DNA of 64,000 nt, taken from positions 157,494 to 221,493 of the forward strand of contig JAAXHJ010000066.1 of the NCBI GenBank assembly GCA_012270965.1, given 5' to 3'. The stretch comes from Candidatus Palauibacter poriticola (GTDB taxonomy: Bacteria; Gemmatimonadota; Gemmatimonadetes; Palauibacterales; Palauibacteraceae). Both the position numbers and the translations under genes were made by a program. The notes under the pieces were generated by a model. The model was not told the DNA's origin. It did no database searches and saw only the letters and a program-made list of their open reading frames with translations. This document shows, in pieces, positions 1 to 8,423 of this stretch; the stretch's first letter is position 1; each line of letters begins with the position of its first letter.

Positions 1-1017
1 AGTCATCAGCTCGAGCGTCCGCTCGTCCACCACGTCGCGGCCGGGGAAGAAGGCCTCGTACACCGAGAGCGTCGCCGTGAGCCCCACTCCTGCCTCCACC
101 ATCGCCTCGATCGTTCGCTGCGCGACGGGCCCCGCGGGGTCCGAGCCGCCGGCGCGCTGCATGATGTTGCCGGGGCACCGGTCCGGCTCCTTCTCGGGCA
201 CGAAGTCGGACGCCGTGAGCATCCCGTGTTCGAGGTTGTCGATGCCGAGCGCGACCGCCTCCTGGAAGCTCACCGAGCACAGGTGACCGGTGACGCGGAG
301 GCCCAGACGGTGCGCCTCCTCGATCGCCGCCTCGAGTTCGGCGCTCCCGATCGACGTGTACGCCTTCACCCACGTGGCCCCCTCCTCCGCCCAGTACTCG
401 ACGAAGCGCCGCGCCTGTTCGGGGGAGGTCACGCGGGCCTGGTGGGGCGCTCCCATCGAGCCGGTGATGTACGGTGCCGTGATATGGATGCGCGGGCCCG
501 GCGCATCACCGCGGTCGATCGCGTCCTTCAGATGCACATCCGCGTAGGGAGTGATGCTCCCGGTCGTGCGGACCGTTGTCACGCCGGAGCCGAGGTAGAG
601 CCGCGGCGCGCTGTAGCCGAGCTGCACGCGCCGTCCGCCGACGGCGGTGTAGAACAGGTGGTCGTGCATGCCGACCATGCCGGGGATCACGGTGTGGCCG
701 CCCAGGTCGTGGCGCTCCGCGCCCTCCGGGATGGCGGTGGACGAGGAGGGGCCCACGGCGGCGATCCGCCCGTCGCGCAGCAGCACCGTCTGGTCCTCCA
801 AGACCGGACCGCCGGTGCCGTCGATCACGCGGACGTGTTCGAGCGCCACGGCCGGCCCCTGCACGGCGACGTAGGCGCGGGTTTCCTCGGACAACCGACC
901 ATAGCTCTGCGCGGCCAAGGGATCGGCGGTCACCGCCGTCATGGCCGCGAAGGCGGCGAGAAGCGCGCGAACCCGGCTCGGTGCCGACGCGGGGTTTCGC
1001 CACGGGCTGCTGGACAT
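1..1017 (-). CDS. Secreted amidohydrolase, 3' end beyond window
   Basis: This is a metal-dependent amidohydrolase (imidazolonepropionase/prolidase-like), read from a signal peptide of about 37 residues ending LAAQ. The visible ligand set is the HDH pair near residues 118-120, a Lys near 218 (WVKAY), His near 245 (VTGHL) and His near 264 (LEHG). An ATG at 1023 abuts the GGGAGGT ribosome site, so the ATG at 1017 with normal spacing is preferred. The C-terminus lies outside the window. It is clearly paralogous to the next gene upstream, 50 nt away on the same strand. Its first codons (SSPWRNPASAPS) come from a copy of a dispersed repeat. The substrate is not deducible; secreted hydrolysis of cyclic imides or dipeptides is typical of the family. 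Confidence 0.88.
   Translation of the reverse strand, partial: MSSSPWRNPASAPSRVRALLAAFAAMTAVTADPLAAQSYGRLSEETRAYVAVQGPAVALEHVRVIDGTGGPVLEDQTVLLRDGRIAAVGPSSSTAIPEGAERHDLGGHTVIPGMVGMHDHLFYTAVGGRRVQLGYSAPRLYLGSGVTTVRTTGSITPYADVHLKDAIDRGDAPGPRIHITAPYITGSMGAPHQARVTSPEQARRFVEYWAEEGATWVKAYTSIGSAELEAAIEEAHRLGLRVTGHLCSVSFQEAVALGIDNLEHGMLTASDFVPEKEPDRCPGNIMQRAGGSDPAGPVAQRTIEAMVEAGVGLTATLSVYEAFFPGRDVVDERTLELMT
975..1013. repeat. Partial dispersed palindromic repeat (copy D)
   Basis: On the minus strand this reads CAGCAGCCCGTGGCGAAACC followed by CCGCGTCGGC, nearly identical to the left half of the repeats at 48400 and 54436. The right half is not recognisable. This copy lies inside the N-terminal codons of the amidohydrolase gene. 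Confidence 0.6.
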
Positions 1018-1067
1018 CTTCATACCTCCCTGGACGGGTCCTCTATCGACCTCATCGGGTCCCTCGG

Positions 1068-2504
1068 TCAGCGGATCCCCACCATCCCCTTCACGGAGTC
1101 GATGAGCTTCGCCGAGTCGTAACCCACGCCGTCCTTGAACACGACGGTCACGTTCCCGATGATCGCGGGGTCCGACTCGAGATCGCCCTCGAGCACGACG
1201 AGATCCGCCAGCTTTCCGGCCTCGATCGTCCCCACTTCGTCGTCCACCCCCATGATGCGGGCGCCGTTCGCGCTCACGATCCGGACGACGGTGGAGGCGT
1301 CGAACCCCGCTTCGATGAGAAGCTCGTAGTTGCGCTGATCTCCGAAGCCCGCGATCGCCCCCCCGATCCCCGTCGGGTCCACGCCCGCCGCGAGCACGCC
1401 CCCGGCCTCGACGAAGCCCCGCTCGAACGCCATGTGCTTCTGGAGGTGCTCCTCCGTCATGGACCAGTCGGGGTCCGCCTCGATCCTGCCCACCATCTCG
1501 AGGTAGTCCTCGCGCACCTCGGGGGCCATCGCCTCGAGCGTCCGCTCGTCGAGGACCGCCCGTCCCTTCGTCATGGGCTCGATCACGGCCATGGTCGAGG
1601 TCATCCCCACATCGTTCTCGACCATGGAGAGGATCAGGGCCCGGGCGATCTCCCCCGTCGGATCCCCCTGCTCTCCGACCCTGACCATGGAATTGGGCGG
1701 ACACTCGTCGGGCTGCTTGCGCGGATCGAAGTCCGTCGCGGTCCCGAAGCCGTGCTCGATGTTGTCCATCCCCAGATCGACGGCCTCCTGGAAGGTGATC
1801 GAACAGATGTGCCCCGTGACCCGAAGGCCCTGCGCGCGCGCCTCTTCGATGACGGCGGCGAGTTCGGCGCGGCGGATCGTCGTGTACGCCTTGATCCAAG
1901 AGACGCCCTCCCCGGCCCAGTAGCGGACGAAGCGGCGCGCTTCCTCGGGCGAGGTCACCTGCGCCATGTCCCCCAGGGCCGGGTTGGGTCCCGTGACGTA
2001 CGGCGCGGTGACGTGCATGCGGGGTCCCGGCGCCAGCCCGCGGTCGATGCTCGACTTGACGTTGAGGTCCGCGTAGGGCGAGACGCTGCCGGTCGTGCGG
2101 ATCGTCGTGACTCCCGCCGCGAGGTAGAGGCGCGGGGAAGAGATGTTGCCCTGAGCCATCCGGCCCCCGGCACCCATGAAGAACAGGTGGTTGTGGAGCC
2201 CGATCATCCCCGGGATCACCGTGTGTCCCGGCAGTTCGTGGACCTCCGCGCCCGGCGGGATCTCCACCGCGCCCGCCGGACCCACCTGGGCGATCCGGTT
2301 GCCCTCGATCACGACGGTCTGGTTCGTCCGGGCGCCGGACCCGGTCCCGTCGATGACCTTGACGCCGGCGAGGGCGACGGTCGGGCCGGCGATGGATACG
2401 AACTCGGAGGTCGCGTCGCCGAGTTCGGCCGCGGACTGCGCGGGCAGATGAGCCGGGGCGAGAAGGGCCGCGAGGGCGACGGGGGCCACGATGAACTTTC
2501 TCAT
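1068..2504 (-). CDS. Secreted amidohydrolase family protein
   Basis: A 478-residue protein with a cleavable signal peptide (about residues 1-23, ending LPAQ) and a full amidohydrolase fold. The metal-ligand pattern is H104/H106 (GLHNHLF), K205 (WIKAY), H232 (VTGHI), H251 (NIEHG) and an Asp late in the protein (AAGVDPTG). The C-terminal KLADLVVLEGD stretch is the usual second beta-sandwich strand of this superfamily. It is a tandem paralogue of the gene 50 nt downstream and probably co-transcribed with it. ATG follows GGAG at 6-8 nt. Related secreted paralogues are abundant in Gemmatimonadota genomes. The substrate is unknown. Confidence 0.92.
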   Translation of the reverse strand: MRKFIVAPVALAALLAPAHLPAQSAAELGDATSEFVSIAGPTVALAGVKVIDGTGSGARTNQTVVIEGNRIAQVGPAGAVEIPPGAEVHELPGHTVIPGMIGLHNHLFFMGAGGRMAQGNISSPRLYLAAGVTTIRTTGSVSPYADLNVKSSIDRGLAPGPRMHVTAPYVTGPNPALGDMAQVTSPEEARRFVRYWAGEGVSWIKAYTTIRRAELAAVIEEARAQGLRVTGHICSITFQEAVDLGMDNIEHGFGTATDFDPRKQPDECPPNSMVRVGEQGDPTGEIARALILSMVENDVGMTSTMAVIEPMTKGRAVLDERTLEAMAPEVREDYLEMVGRIEADPDWSMTEEHLQKHMAFERGFVEAGGVLAAGVDPTGIGGAIAGFGDQRNYELLIEAGFDASTVVRIVSANGARIMGVDDEVGTIEAGKLADLVVLEGDLESDPAIIGNVTVVFKDGVGYDSAKLIDSVKGMVGIR

Positions 2505-2515
2505 GGGAGACTCCT

Positions 2516-2571
2516 CCGAGCGGGGTCGTTCAGAACCCGAAAACGTACCGCGTCAGGGCTCCACCGTGAAC
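2516..2571. repeat. Duplicate of the multicopper oxidase 3' end
   Basis: About 56 bp closely match 4860-4922, the stretch that holds the last codons, stop and downstream sequence of the multicopper oxidase gene. On the minus strand the copy still reads MGFTVEP-stop, against MVFTVEP-stop in the intact gene. No oxidase coding remains upstream (2572-2676). It looks like the tail of a lost paralogue or the end-point of a duplication. The interval 2505-2676 holds nothing else recognisable. Confidence 0.6.
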
Positions 2572-2676
2572 CCCATGGCCGATGTGGAGGAGCTCGCGGC
2601 TCCCGATGCGGCGATACCGAACCCGGCGGACTTCGGCTCCGACGACCCGGGCTGCGCGGGACCCGTGCCCGAAGGG

Positions 2677-3474
2677 TCAGTAGATCGTGAACGAGTTCGT
2701 TCCGCAGATCTCCTTCAGCGTCTTCGACGTGCCGGGAAGCTCCGCCTCGACGCGGCGCAGGCCCCAAGCATCCATCGCATCCGGATCGCCCTCCCGGACC
2801 GCATCGGGTGCTCGGAGATCCCCCCACCCGTGTTTCCAATAGGACCACACCAACAAAACGAGTCCGCACCACGGCGTGGACCCCCGCAGCACGGGCTCCT
2901 CAGGAGTATCGCCGGGCTTCCACGGCCGCGCGTCGCTCCACGTCGGCACCTTGGCCGCCGCGATCTCGGCATAAAGCAGGTCCCGGCCCCGGCCCCGCGG
3001 CTCGATGCTGTAGAGGGCGCCCAGGGCACCGTAGTAGTCCCACCGCTCCCCCGGGGGCGCCGTTCGCGCCTCCGCCTCCCAGATCCGGTACAGCGCGTCC
3101 CACGCTCCCTCGTAGGGTATTTCGCCCTTCTCCCCCTGGTTCGCGCTCGCCCTGAGGGCGTTCCGCGCGTGGCGACCCGCCATCGACAGCTGGCGCCCCT
3201 CGACCCTCCCCTCGAACACGATCCGCACCAGCTCGTCCGCGAACGCGTCCAGCTCCGCGCGGGACCGGGCCTCGTACCGCTGCCTCAGCAGCCGGACGGC
3301 CCTCACGTTCGGCCTCCGCTCGTAGTCCAGGCCGCTCGCGTACGGCGCCCGCATGGCCGCCAGCACCGACGCGGCCGTCGCCGGGTTCGCGGGCAGCCGC
3401 TCCGCCTCCTGGCCGCTCGCGGCACCCGGACACGCGATCAGAACCAACACCGGATACAGCCGTTTCCCGATCAT
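2677..3474 (-). CDS. Secreted protein of unknown function
   Basis: 265 residues from the ATG at 3474, which gives a clean signal peptide (MIGKRLYPVLVLIACPGAASGQ). GGAGGGTGAGAGG just upstream is a plausible ribosome site. The mature part is helix-rich and charged, with several Trp-rich segments (WSYWKHGWG) and a single Cys near the C-terminus. I recognise no family. It follows the broken HExxH-containing gene upstream on the same strand, and the two probably formed one operon. A longer frame upstream of 3474 overlaps that gene and is not supported. Confidence 0.75.
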   Translation of the reverse strand: MIGKRLYPVLVLIACPGAASGQEAERLPANPATAASVLAAMRAPYASGLDYERRPNVRAVRLLRQRYEARSRAELDAFADELVRIVFEGRVEGRQLSMAGRHARNALRASANQGEKGEIPYEGAWDALYRIWEAEARTAPPGERWDYYGALGALYSIEPRGRGRDLLYAEIAAAKVPTWSDARPWKPGDTPEEPVLRGSTPWCGLVLLVWSYWKHGWGDLRAPDAVREGDPDAMDAWGLRRVEAELPGTSKTLKEICGTNSFTIY

Positions 3475-3479
3475 GCCTC

Positions 3480-4780
3480 TCACCCTCCTGGCACGGCGCG
3501 CCCGAGTCCGCGTGTCCCTTCGAGGTCCACCCCCCGAGCCACCAATACCCGATGTGATACCACAACGTGAACGTCGCGTCCGGCCTCGTCGGGCCCTTGA
3601 TCGCCACGCCCGTCTCCAAGATGAGTTCCTCCATCGCCCGGACGGCATCATTCGCGTCCGCCTCGGCACCCGAAAAACCGTCCAGCTCCTTGAGCTGATC
3701 GTTCATCGCGGGCACGCAGCCCACGTAGCCGGCCTTGTGCTCGTTTTCGTGCGCCACCACTTCGTCGCGCAACGCCCGCCACCGGCTCCATGTCCCGCAC
3801 GCGTCGTTGACGCCGGGGACGGTCTCGACGCTGCCCAAGGCGGCGTGCGCCTCGCACCCGGCCGCCAGCGCGGCCGCCGACACGGGGTCCGTGGTCCCGT
3901 ACCCCACCGTCGTGTTCGCGTTCAGGTCGTGGTGGATGCGAAGTCGCACGGCGTAGTCCCGTATCCTTCGCACGTACCACCGGCCGCCCCAGGGCCCGCC
4001 GCCCCGCCGAACGGAGAATTCGGGCCAGGCGACGTGGAAGTTCCCCAGAACGCTGCCCAGCGCGGCGGGTTCCTCGACAATCGATGCGCCCGAAGGCGCG
4101 CGCCAGCCGCGCGCACGCACCGTGATCGTCTCCGCCGACGGGGAGAAGACGAGGCTTTCCCCCGCCGTGACGACCACCGCGATCTCCGTGGACTCCGTCG
4201 CCTCGCCCCTCCACTCACTGATCCCGATCCCGGAAACGCTCGCGTTATCCGACGTCCAGGCGAAATGCAGGGTGCCCGAGCCCGGGCCCGTCACTCGACA
4301 TCCCGCCCTTTCGCCGCGGGCGACCGACCCGTCGCGGGACAGCTCGAAATCGTCCTCGTCGCCATCGCCGGACTGCTCGCAGAACGGGAGTTCGACGCGG
4401 AAGATCACGCCCGTGTCCAGCCAGTAGTACACGAGATATCAGCAGATGACGGATCCGGCCGCTCTCGCGTCGCCCCCCGAGGGGTCGCCGGAGGGGCCGA
4501 TGATCCCCAGCACCCTGCCGTTCGCGACGACCGCGCCGCCCCTTACGGCGGCTCCCATCAGCCGCGGGGCGTCCTCCGGCGGTACCGCCACGGTGTCCAC
4601 CGCGGCCCCCGGCGGCGGAGAGTCCGCCGAGGGAGGGGCGGAGGGCTCGGTCGCCGAGACCCGCGCCGGCGAGAGTTGCTCCTCCGGCGGGAACGCCCCA
4701 TCCCCCTGGCAGCCCACCGCGAACAGCAGCAGAACCGCCGCCCGTCGCTCCGGCCGGCCTCCCCTTCTTGAATGGAGCAC
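3480..4780 (-). pseudogene. Secreted lipoprotein with HExxH motif, interrupted
   Basis: One reading frame runs from a lipoprotein signal (LLLFAVGC, GTG start near 4780 or ATG at 4831) to an in-frame TGA at 4441-4439. It continues immediately as YLVYYWLDTGVIF through an Ig-like stretch to VVAHENEHKAGYVGC, which contains an HExxH zinc-protease-type motif. Near 3530 a run of six G precedes a region where the frame stays open far into the next gene. Adding one G would give a stop at 3482-3480, six nt before the next start codon. The simplest reading is one gene with a nonsense codon and a 1-nt loss, real or from sequencing. The alternative is two genes, 4439-4831 and a GTG start at 4432. No family name is certain. 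Confidence 0.55.
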
Positions 4781-4900
4781 GCAGTTTTTTTGTCCCGTCT
4801 CACGGAACCGAGGCCCAACCCTAGTGCCCACGGCGCTAGTGCGGACACATGATTATGAACGCGCCGAGCGGGGCCGTTCGGGGCCCGGAAACGTGCCGCG

Positions 4901-7255
4901 TCACGGCTCCACCGTGAACACCATCTTCATGCCCGACTCCAAGTGCTCGGCGATGTGGCAGTGCAGCATCCAGCGGCCGGGGTTCGAGAGTTCGAGCAGG
5001 AGGTCGAGCGAACCGCCCGCGGGGACGAGCGCCGTGTCCTTCCAGGCGAGGTTGTCGTGCGCCACGCCGTTCGTGGCGAGAACGAGGAAGCGCTGGCCGT
5101 GGATGTGGATCGGATGCTGCATCTGGTGCAGCGTCTCGCGGCGGCTCCGGATCCGCAGTTTGGCGACGTCGCCCACGCGGAAGGTCCACCGGATCGCCTC
5201 GTTCTCGAGCCCCGTCGAGGGTTCGCGCAGCGTCCACGACACATTCTCCGGCGTCGACATCAGGTTCATCATCGGCATTGTTCCCGACCACTCGATCGGG
5301 TGGAAGTACGCCGAGTCCACCTGCATGAGGCGCTCGACGACGAGTGGAAGACCGCGCGTCGTCATGTCGAGTTCCAACGTGAGGTCCGCCGGCCGGTCGA
5401 AGAGGGGCCGGTATGGCGCGATCTCGTCGCGGGCGCGCCCGTTTGCCCGCAGCGCCTCGAAGGCCGCGCTCAGGTCCGGCGTGGCGTCCTCCGCGCCGAC
5501 GCGAACCTCGCCCAGCGTGTCCTGTTCCGGGAAGAAGCTGCCGCCGATGTGGTCGATCCCCTGGACCCGGTTCAGGAGGGCGTAGCTCCCGCTCTCGGGG
5601 AAGGCGACGTGCACGATGTAACGCTCGGCCGGCGCGATGATCACGCTCTCGACCCACGCCTCGCGCTCGAAGTTGCCCACGTCGGCGCCCACGAGCTTCA
5701 TCGGCGCTCCGTCGAAGGAGAGGTTGAAGGTCCGCGTGTTCGACGCGTTCGTGAAGTAGAATCGGACGATGGATCCGCGCTCCACGTCCAGCGCGTAGTC
5801 GGGCTCCCCGTTCACGAGCATGGTGTTGCCGAAACGGCCCATGAGCGCGTGCGTCGCGCGCTCGAGACCGAAGGGGACGAGCCCGTGCTCGCCCAGCAGC
5901 AGGTCGTCGAGCATCACAACCTCCTCGCGGTGCACGGGGCCGAAGTAGTCGGGATCCTCCGCCCGGACCATGAGGTTTCCCGCCAGGCCCAGATCCTGCT
6001 GCACGTCCTCGCGATGGTGCGGGTGGTACCAGTAGAGGCCGGGGTCGGGAAAGTGCACCGTGTAGCGGAAGCTCCCGCCGGGGGGTACGACATCCTGCGT
6101 CAGGCCCGGGACGCCGTCGAAGCGGTTGTCGAGCCGAAGTCCGTGCCAGTGGATCGCGGTCGGCCAGTCGATCCGGTTCGTGAAGTCGATCGTGACGGTC
6201 GCATCCTCGGGGACCCGGAGGAGGGGCCCGGGGATCTGTCCATTGTAGCCGTAGCCGACGAGTTCGCGGTTTCCGATGCGGCGGCGCACGTAGACGGCGT
6301 CGAGGGAGAGCGAGTCGCCGTCGCCGAGTTCGATCAGCTCGCGGGGGCGCGCGTCGACGATCTCGCCTTCCCATCCGTCGCCCGGCAACCACGGCTGCAC
6401 GTCCGGCCGAAGCTCCATGAGAGACGGGAGCATCATGACCCCGTCGGGCATCGGCACACCGCTCCACGCGTCGTCCATCGCCATCTCGCCCGGGCGGATC
6501 CGCGAGGCGCCGAGCGCGAACTCGAGGAAGTCGGCGGGCTGCATGCGGCTGGAGGGCGACTGGGCGCGCAGCACGTACGGACCCGCCGGTTCCGCACCCT
6601 CCCGCGCGTCAAGTTCCGCGCCGGCCCGCGCGCTCGGTTCCGCGCCAGCCCGTGCGCCCGCTTCCGCGCCCTCCGGCGCTCCCGGTTCCGCGCCCGGTCC
6701 CTCGACCGGTCCGGATTCCGCCGTGACCAGGATGAGGAACTTGTTGAACCCGACCTGCCCCAACTCGGTGCGCCCGCGCGCCGGAACCTCTCCAAGCGGC
6801 TCGATGGGCCAAAGCACCTGGGTCGACGCCCAGGCGACGTAGCGGTCGTACGGACCGAGCGTGGAGGGGGGCGGGAGGTCGGTTGAGATCACCGCGTCGT
6901 ACAGGAGCCGCCCGTCCGGCGTCACCCCCATCGAGAACGGCCCCGGAGGCCGTCGCAACTCGACCGTGCCGGCGGCGCCGGGCACGCGCGGCGTCGGGAA
7001 GAGGGACATGCAGTACAGATCCGGATTCGCTGCCTCCCCCTGCCCCGCACCGGGCATGCAGGGAGGAACTTCCTGCCGCGGCACCACTCCCGGAGGCGCC
7101 ACGCCAGGAGGCGCCGCGCCCACCCACAGCCAGAGCGCCCCCAACAGCGCGACGGCGGCCCCTAGCGCCGCCGCGGCGGCCGGGAGCGCGCCCCGCTCGG
7201 CTAGGCGCCGGGTGCCGGGGGTCGGCCGGATCCCGGGCCGGATGCCGGGGGTCAA
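4901..7255 (-). CDS. Membrane-anchored multicopper oxidase
   Basis: A three-cupredoxin-domain oxidase of about 784 residues. All four copper motifs are visible: HWHG (near residue 370), WYHPHH, HPIHIHG and the C-terminal HCHIAEHLESGM. It should couple oxidation of a metal ion, phenol or bilirubin-like substrate to reduction of O2 outside the cytoplasm. The N-terminus has a hydrophobic segment (LPAAAAALGAAVALLGALWL) that can act as an uncleaved anchor. An Ala/Gly/Glu-rich repeat linker precedes the first cupredoxin domain. The TTG start at 7255 overlaps the stop of the upstream SDR gene (TTGA). It is the last gene of a four-gene coupled operon, and its 3' end has a decayed copy at 2516-2571. 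Confidence 0.93.
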   Translation of the reverse strand: MTPGIRPGIRPTPGTRRLAERGALPAAAAALGAAVALLGALWLWVGAAPPGVAPPGVVPRQEVPPCMPGAGQGEAANPDLYCMSLFPTPRVPGAAGTVELRRPPGPFSMGVTPDGRLLYDAVISTDLPPPSTLGPYDRYVAWASTQVLWPIEPLGEVPARGRTELGQVGFNKFLILVTAESGPVEGPGAEPGAPEGAEAGARAGAEPSARAGAELDAREGAEPAGPYVLRAQSPSSRMQPADFLEFALGASRIRPGEMAMDDAWSGVPMPDGVMMLPSLMELRPDVQPWLPGDGWEGEIVDARPRELIELGDGDSLSLDAVYVRRRIGNRELVGYGYNGQIPGPLLRVPEDATVTIDFTNRIDWPTAIHWHGLRLDNRFDGVPGLTQDVVPPGGSFRYTVHFPDPGLYWYHPHHREDVQQDLGLAGNLMVRAEDPDYFGPVHREEVVMLDDLLLGEHGLVPFGLERATHALMGRFGNTMLVNGEPDYALDVERGSIVRFYFTNASNTRTFNLSFDGAPMKLVGADVGNFEREAWVESVIIAPAERYIVHVAFPESGSYALLNRVQGIDHIGGSFFPEQDTLGEVRVGAEDATPDLSAAFEALRANGRARDEIAPYRPLFDRPADLTLELDMTTRGLPLVVERLMQVDSAYFHPIEWSGTMPMMNLMSTPENVSWTLREPSTGLENEAIRWTFRVGDVAKLRIRSRRETLHQMQHPIHIHGQRFLVLATNGVAHDNLAWKDTALVPAGGSLDLLLELSNPGRWMLHCHIAEHLESGMKMVFTVEP

Positions 7256-8043
7256 TGGAGGGCTCGCGTGCGCCCTCCGTCGACGGCGATGGAAACGCCC
7301 GTCACGTAGCTGGCGCGTTCGGAGGCGAGGAAGGCCACCACGGCGGCGAACTCGCGCGGGTCGCCAAGACGATTGGCGGGGATCCGGGCGTTCCACAGCA
7401 TTTCCACGTCCTCCGTCGAGATCCCCGCGGCTTCGGCGCGCACGGCGGCCAACTCCTCCAGCCTCGCGGTGCGCGTGAAGCCCGGGAGCACATTGTTCAC
7501 CGTCACGCCATACATCGCGACCTCGTTCGACAGAGACTTCGCGAACCCGGTCACGGCGGCCCGTACACTGTTGGAGAGGATCAGATCGGCCTCCGGTTCC
7601 TTCGCGGCGACCGACGTGATGTTCAGGATTCGCCCCCAGCCCCGCTCCTTCATGCCGGGCAGCACGGCGCGCGTGAGATCGATGGCGCTCTCCAGGTTGA
7701 GGCGTACGGCCGCCTTCCACGCGGCCCGGTCGTGGTCCTCGAACTTCCCCGGCGGTGGCCCGCCCGCGTTGTTCACGAGGATGTCCACGCGTCCGAAGCG
7801 GGCCATCGCCGCATCGACGAGGCCGGCCACATCCGCGGGATCCGACAAATCGGCCGGGATGCCGACGACGTCGCCGGATCCCCGGGCGTCCGCGGAGGCC
7901 GCGGCGTCAGCGAGCGCGGCCTCCCCGCGCGCACACATCAACAGATGCGCCCCCTCCGCCGCCAATTCTTCCGCAACGGCCCGGCCGAGACCCTTGGAGG
8001 AGGCGGCCACGAGGGCAACGCGGCCCGCGATCCCCAAGTTCAT
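7252..8043 (-). CDS. SDR oxidoreductase with altered active site
   Basis: 263 residues with a Rossmann fold, an ASSKGLG cofactor loop instead of the usual TGxxxGxG, and NNAG near residue 92. Where a classical SDR has Tyr-x-x-x-Lys this protein has ILSNSVRAAV, so neither catalytic Tyr nor Lys is present. NITS keeps the Ser position. This matches a known divergent FabG-like subgroup that lacks the perfect tetrad. It is annotated as 3-oxoacyl-ACP-reductase-like by fold only. The start overlaps the cupin stop by 4 nt (ATGA), and its own stop overlaps the oxidase start. Confidence 0.9.
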   Translation of the reverse strand: MNLGIAGRVALVAASSKGLGRAVAEELAAEGAHLLMCARGEAALADAAASADARGSGDVVGIPADLSDPADVAGLVDAAMARFGRVDILVNNAGGPPPGKFEDHDRAAWKAAVRLNLESAIDLTRAVLPGMKERGWGRILNITSVAAKEPEADLILSNSVRAAVTGFAKSLSNEVAMYGVTVNNVLPGFTRTARLEELAAVRAEAAGISTEDVEMLWNARIPANRLGDPREFAAVVAFLASERASYVTGVSIAVDGGRTRALH

Positions 8044-8423
8044 CAGTCGTCCTTGTCGTGAAAGTAGGAGTCCGTCCCATCGAGCCAGTCCGTGCGGGGA
8101 GGACAGAAGATGTCGAGATCCAGCGTCCTTTCGAGCGCTATGGCCTTGTGGGGGACGTGCGATGGGATGTGGAGGATCTCGCCCGCTCGTACGACGACTT
8201 CATCGCGTCCGTCCTCGCCCAGCCAGAAGTGCAGCGCACCCTCGAGGATATATGTGAACTGCTCATTCTCGTGCGAGTGCGTGGGAACGATCGCCCCCTC
8301 CTCGAGCAGAACCTGCGCGATCATGGCCCGGTCCCCCGTCACCATGCGTCGGCCCAACTGCCCGGTCACGCGCTCCCACGGCAACTCCTCCCAGCGAAAG
8401 TGCCGCGGCTTCGCTTCGCTCAT
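8043..8423 (-). CDS. Small single-domain cupin protein
   Basis: 126 residues forming a single cupin. Motif 1 is THSHENEQFTYILEG (metal ligands His, His, Glu), and motif 2 is the region around HIPSHVPHKA. It probably binds a divalent metal. The reaction is unknown, and small cupins of this type are often dioxygenases, isomerases or binding proteins. The ATG at 8423 overlaps the stop of the upstream outer-membrane gene (ATGA) and its TGA overlaps the SDR start. It is therefore translationally coupled on both sides, in an operon leading to the multicopper oxidase. Confidence 0.9.
   Translation of the reverse strand: MSEAKPRHFRWEELPWERVTGQLGRRMVTGDRAMIAQVLLEEGAIVPTHSHENEQFTYILEGALHFWLGEDGRDEVVVRAGEILHIPSHVPHKAIALERTLDLDIFCPPRTDWLDGTDSYFHDKDD

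Noticed and set aside
576-2690. A 704-codon open frame on the plus strand across both amidohydrolase genes
   Set aside because: It is antisense to two genes with clear motifs, is extremely Arg/Pro-rich and has no family signature; it is a high-GC shadow.
4439-4441. In-frame TGA as a second selenocysteine
   Set aside because: It is not at a redox motif of a known selenoprotein family, and the only stem nearby is 5 bp with its loop about 11 nt from the TGA; a nonsense mutation or gene boundary is more likely.
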